In this document: positions 60,609 to 64,000 of the stretch, in pieces
Position numbering within the stretch: the stretch's first letter is position 1
Layout: each line of letters opens with the position of its first letter
Assembly: GCF_000745835.1 (NCBI RefSeq)
Contig: NZ_JQKB01000020.1
Span: forward strand, 29,503 to 93,502
Direction: 5' to 3'
DNA length: 64,000 nt
Source of the DNA: Belnapia moabensis DSM 16746
GTDB lineage: Bacteria > Pseudomonadota > Alphaproteobacteria > Acetobacterales > Acetobacteraceae
Made by a program: the position numbers and the translations under genes
Notes under the pieces: generated by a model
What the model saw: the letters and a program-made list of their open reading frames with translations, nothing else
What the model was told of the DNA's origin: nothing
The model's database searches: none

Positions 60609-60614
60609 GGGCTT

Positions 60615-60658
60615 GAGATACCCCGCCGCGAAGCCGCGCTGCGGCTTCGCGGTATCTC
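60615..60658. terminator. Strong hairpin between convergent trxA and Bug gene
   Basis: CCGCGAAGCCGC (60626-60637) and GCGGCTTCGCGG (60641-60652) pair over 12 bp with a 3-base loop. The outer GAGATA (60615-60620) and TATCTC (60653-60658) add 6 bp across a 5-base bulge. There is no T tract on either side. The position between two convergent genes suggests a two-way terminator or transcript-end protector. Confidence 0.5.
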
Positions 60659-60675
60659 CCGGCCTGGCCGCGCTC

Positions 60676-61644
60676 TTAACGCGCGGCGGCCGGGCCGATG
60701 AGCCGTTGCATCCTGGGGATCTCCTCCTCCAGCGCCCGGCCGAGCGCCGGACCATCCACGCCGTCCCAGAGGATCGTGCCGGTGCTGTCGAACAGCACCT
60801 TGACCTCGCGGTCGAGCAGGGCGCGATGGGTGGCCTCGGCAAGGCGGGCCACGATGGCGGGCGGCGTGCGGGCCGGGGCATAGAGCCCGGACCAGCCGAG
60901 CAATTCGGCGCCCGCCAGCCCCGCCTCGGACAGCGTTGGCACCTCTGGCGCGATGACCAGACGCTCGCCGGCATTGACGGCCAGGGCGCGGAGCTTGCCG
61001 TCGCGCACATGCGGCAGGGCGCTCAGCGGATAGTCGAACAAAAGGTCGAGCCGGCCGGCGACGGTATCGTTCAGCGCCTGGGCGAAGTTGGAATAGGGGA
61101 CCAGCGTCAGCTCAACCCCGGCCTTCTGGGCGAAGAGCGCGCCGGCGGCATGCTGGCCGGAGCCGATGCTGGCGCCATAGGTCACCTTGCCCGGGTTGCG
61201 CCTCGCATGCTCGATCAGCGCCGGGATGCTGGCGAAGGGCTGGCCCAGCCCGGAGATGACGATATTGGCCGAGGCGCCGATGCCATGCACCGGGGTGAAG
61301 TCCCGCCTCGCCTCGAAGCGGAGGCCGGGGATCAGCAGCGGCGCGATGGCGAAGGTGGCGAAATTGCCGAAGAAGACGGTGTAGCCATCGGGCGCCGCGC
61401 GGGCGGCGTATTCGGCGGCGATGGTGCCGCCGGCGCCGGACCGGTTGTCGATGACGACGCTCTGTCCGAGGGCCGTGCCGAGCTTCAGGGCGACCAGCCG
61501 CGCGGCGACATCGAGGACGCTGCCGGGGCCGCCGGGGACGACCCAGGTGATGGTCCGGGCCGGGTATTCCTCCCCCGCCCTCGCCCGGAGCGCCGGCAGC
61601 GCGAGCGCGCCTCCGGCCAGGATGGTTCTTCGGGTAATCGCCAT
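60676..61644 (-). CDS. Tripartite tricarboxylate transporter (Bug family) binding protein
   Basis: 322 residues from ATG 61644 (61665 is an alternative). A Tat-like signal (ITRRTILAGGALALPALRARA) is followed by ITWVVPGGPGSVLDVAARLVALKLG, the Bug family start. VIDNRSGAGGTIAAEYAARAAPDGYTVFFG and APEVPTLSEAGL are also characteristic. Many Bug genes are orphans, as this one is: no TctA/TctB membrane genes are adjacent. The ligand (organic acid or similar) is unknown. Confidence 0.9.
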   Translation of the reverse strand: MAITRRTILAGGALALPALRARAGEEYPARTITWVVPGGPGSVLDVAARLVALKLGTALGQSVVIDNRSGAGGTIAAEYAARAAPDGYTVFFGNFATFAIAPLLIPGLRFEARRDFTPVHGIGASANIVISGLGQPFASIPALIEHARRNPGKVTYGASIGSGQHAAGALFAQKAGVELTLVPYSNFAQALNDTVAGRLDLLFDYPLSALPHVRDGKLRALAVNAGERLVIAPEVPTLSEAGLAGAELLGWSGLYAPARTPPAIVARLAEATHRALLDREVKVLFDSTGTILWDGVDGPALGRALEEEIPRMQRLIGPAAAR

Positions 61645-61736
61645 GCGCGCCCGCCTTTCCGCCATTTCCCCGCCGGGCTCTGTGGCCCGTGCGAGGTCAG
61701 GCTAGCGCGATGCGCGCGGGTGCGTATACGGCGGCG

Positions 61737-62270
61737 TCAGGTCTTCTCGACCTGGGTGTATTCCAGCTCGACCGGGGTGGAGCGGCCGAAGATGCTGACC
61801 GAGACCTTCACCCGACCGCGTTCCTCGTCCACTTCCTCGACGGTGCCCATGAAGCTGGTGAAGGGCCCGTCGGCGACGCGGACCTGCTCGCCCACCTCGA
61901 AGACCACGGCAGGCTTGCGCGGCTTCTCCACGCCTTCCTTCACCTGGTTGACGATGCGCTGGGCCTCGGCCTCGGTGATCGGGCTCGGCTTGTTCTTGTT
62001 GCCGAGGAAGCCGGTGACCTTCGGCGTGTCCTTCACCAGGTGCCAGGCGTCGTCCGACATCTCCATCTTCACCAGGACGTAGCCGGGGAAGAACTTCCGC
62101 TCGGAATTGACCTTCTGTCCGCGGCGGACCTCGGTCACCTCCTCGGCGGGAACCAGGATCTCGTCGAACTGGTCGCCGAGGCCCTTCTGGGCGGCCTGCT
62201 CCTTGATCTGCTGGGCGATCTTCTTCTCGAAGCCCGAATAGACGTGCACCACGTACCAGCGCTTGGCCAT
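61737..62270 (-). CDS. nusG: Transcription termination/antitermination protein NusG
   Basis: 177 residues from ATG 62270 ([19 protein letters not shown]). The NGN domain contains [15 protein letters not shown], and the KOW domain is near the C-terminus ([34 protein letters not shown]). It binds RNA polymerase and links it to Rho or ribosomes. It follows secE after 14 bases, the usual order. Confidence 0.95.
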   Translation of the reverse strand: MAKRWYVVHVYSGFEKKIAQQIKEQAAQKGLGDQFDEILVPAEEVTEVRRGQKVNSERKFFPGYVLVKMEMSDDAWHLVKDTPKVTGFLGNKNKPSPITEAEAQRIVNQVKEGVEKPRKPAVVFEVGEQVRVADGPFTSFMGTVEEVDEERGRVKVSVSIFGRSTPVELEYTQVEKT

Positions 62271-62284
62271 CGCCTGCTGCTCCC

Positions 62285-62479
62285 TCACCCGATTCCGAAC
62301 AGGCCGCGCATCGCCAGGGCGATCAGCTGGTCGGCGACCAAGAAGAAGATGGCCGCCAGCGCCGACATCGCCAGCACGAGGCCGGTCGTGATCAAGGTTT
62401 CCTTGCGGCTCGGCCAAGTGACTTTCGCCACCTCCGTCCGCACGTCCCGGACATACTGCGCGGGATCAAGCTTGGCCAA
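62285..62479 (-). CDS. secE: Protein translocase subunit SecE
   Basis: 64 residues, a short single-helix SecE. The amphipathic helix and conserved [20 protein letters not shown] precede one membrane segment ([23 protein letters not shown]). It stabilises SecY in the translocon. It is transcribed from the tRNA-Trp promoter side, between the tRNA and nusG. Confidence 0.95.
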   Translation of the reverse strand: MAKLDPAQYVRDVRTEVAKVTWPSRKETLITTGLVLAMSALAAIFFLVADQLIALAMRGLFGIG

Positions 62480-62594
62480 GTCGGGGAACCTTCTGTGCTG
62501 CGGTTAACGCTTCGCGGGCGGCCACCCACCCCCGCAGCATGGGGAGGGATGCCACCCTGGACAAGTCAGGAGTGCCACGGCGGGCCGGGGCAGG

Positions 62595-62670
62595 TGGCAG
62601 GGGCGGAGGGTCTCGAACCCCCAACCTCCGGTTTTGGAGACCGGCGCTCTACCAATTGAGCTACGCCCCT
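62595..62670 (-). tRNA. tRNA-Trp, anticodon CCA, with encoded CCA end
   Basis: On the minus strand AGGGGCG pairs with CGCCCCT, the D-arm is GCTC...GAGC, the anticodon stem CCGGT/ACCGG encloses CTCCAAA (anticodon CCA at 62635-62637), and the T-arm GGGGG-type stem encloses TTCGAGA. G and CCA follow. The tuf - tRNA-Trp - secE order is conserved in proteobacteria. Confidence 0.96.
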
Positions 62671-62703
62671 TCACGCCCGGCGGAGCCGCGGCGCGAGGCG
62701 ATG

Positions 62704-62732
62704 CCTATAAGTCAGCGGTGGCGGGCTGTCGA
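62704..62732 (-). promoter_or_regulatory. Promoter of tRNA-Trp/secE/nusG
   Basis: On the minus strand TCGACA (62727-62732) and TATAGG (62704-62709) are 17 bases apart, a good sigma70-type pair. The tRNA 5' end is at 62670, about 27 bases past the expected start site. Confidence 0.65.
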
Positions 62733-62760
62733 GGGGGAGCAGGCGTTATCCCCAACGCAA

Positions 62761-62784
62761 ACGGGCCGCCCGAAGGCGGCCCGT
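62761..62784 (-). terminator. Rho-independent terminator of tuf
   Basis: ACGGGCCGCC and GGCGGCCCGT pair over 10 bp with a 4-base loop (TTCG on the minus strand), a very stable tetraloop hairpin. It is followed on the minus strand by TTTGCGTT. It starts 29 bases after the tuf stop. Confidence 0.8.
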
Positions 62785-62812
62785 CCGGTATATCCAGGCC
62801 TGGAGGCCCGGC

Positions 62813-64000
<1,188 letters not shown>

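Overview
The window is a very GC-rich, almost fully coding chromosomal segment. It looks like an alphaproteobacterium of the Rhodospirillales/Acetobacteraceae type (Roseomonas-like). Grounds for this are the strong G/C bias at third codon positions, the tuf - tRNA-Trp - secE - nusG order at the right end, the tsaE - amgK - murU - addB - addA - trxA order, and the many periplasmic solute-binding proteins (LivK-, DppA- and Bug-type) with HyuA/HyuB and CaiB-type enzymes. This placement is inference from gene content; no rRNA is present. No gap between genes exceeds about 250 bases.

Left part (1-13 kb): the tail of a DsrE-like protein, an SH3-domain exported protein, a three-gene nitrile hydratase/thiocyanate hydrolase set (beta subunit split in two) with an MFS exporter, and a YSC84-like protein. 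A long minus-strand branched-chain amino-acid type ABC operon follows (livG-livF-livH-livM and three tandem paralogous binding proteins). A MOSC protein and a second SH3 protein come next.

Middle part (13-37 kb): a CaiB-type CoA-transferase with an uncharacterised partner, a GNAT enzyme, tRNA-Arg(CCG) and a class D flavin monooxygenase-like protein. Then come a complete peptide-type ABC importer with an SDR upstream, divergent from hyuA-hyuB and an SCP2-like/alpha-beta hydrolase fusion. A sugar-catabolic set (TIM-barrel isomerase, DUF993 aldolase-like, Gfo/Idh) has a palindromic operator between it and a TetR gene that overlaps an AidB-like acyl-CoA dehydrogenase. A CBS protein and a UPF0260 - DapA-like - cupin - YgjP metallopeptidase chain complete the stretch.

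Right part (36-64 kb): envelope and housekeeping genes: glycosyltransferase, heparinase-like protein, rpe, rsmB, ArnT-like glycosyltransferase, DedA, an unknown lipoprotein, cyclase and patatin. The conserved tsaE-amgK-murU-addB-addA-trxA block and the secE/nusG/tuf block finish the window.

The most interesting element is at 47473-50326. A three-gene, 4-nt-overlapping operon encodes a holin-like membrane protein, a lipoprotein and a peptidoglycan-binding/transglycosylase-like lysin, with no phage structural genes nearby. Its short leader holds a GTTC-N7-GTTC element (the known alphaproteobacterial LexA box pattern), an 8-bp dyad, and a 9-bp hairpin that buries the Shine-Dalgarno sequence of the first gene. 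I read it as a candidate damage-inducible, tightly gated lysis/release cassette. The lytic function and SOS control are inference.
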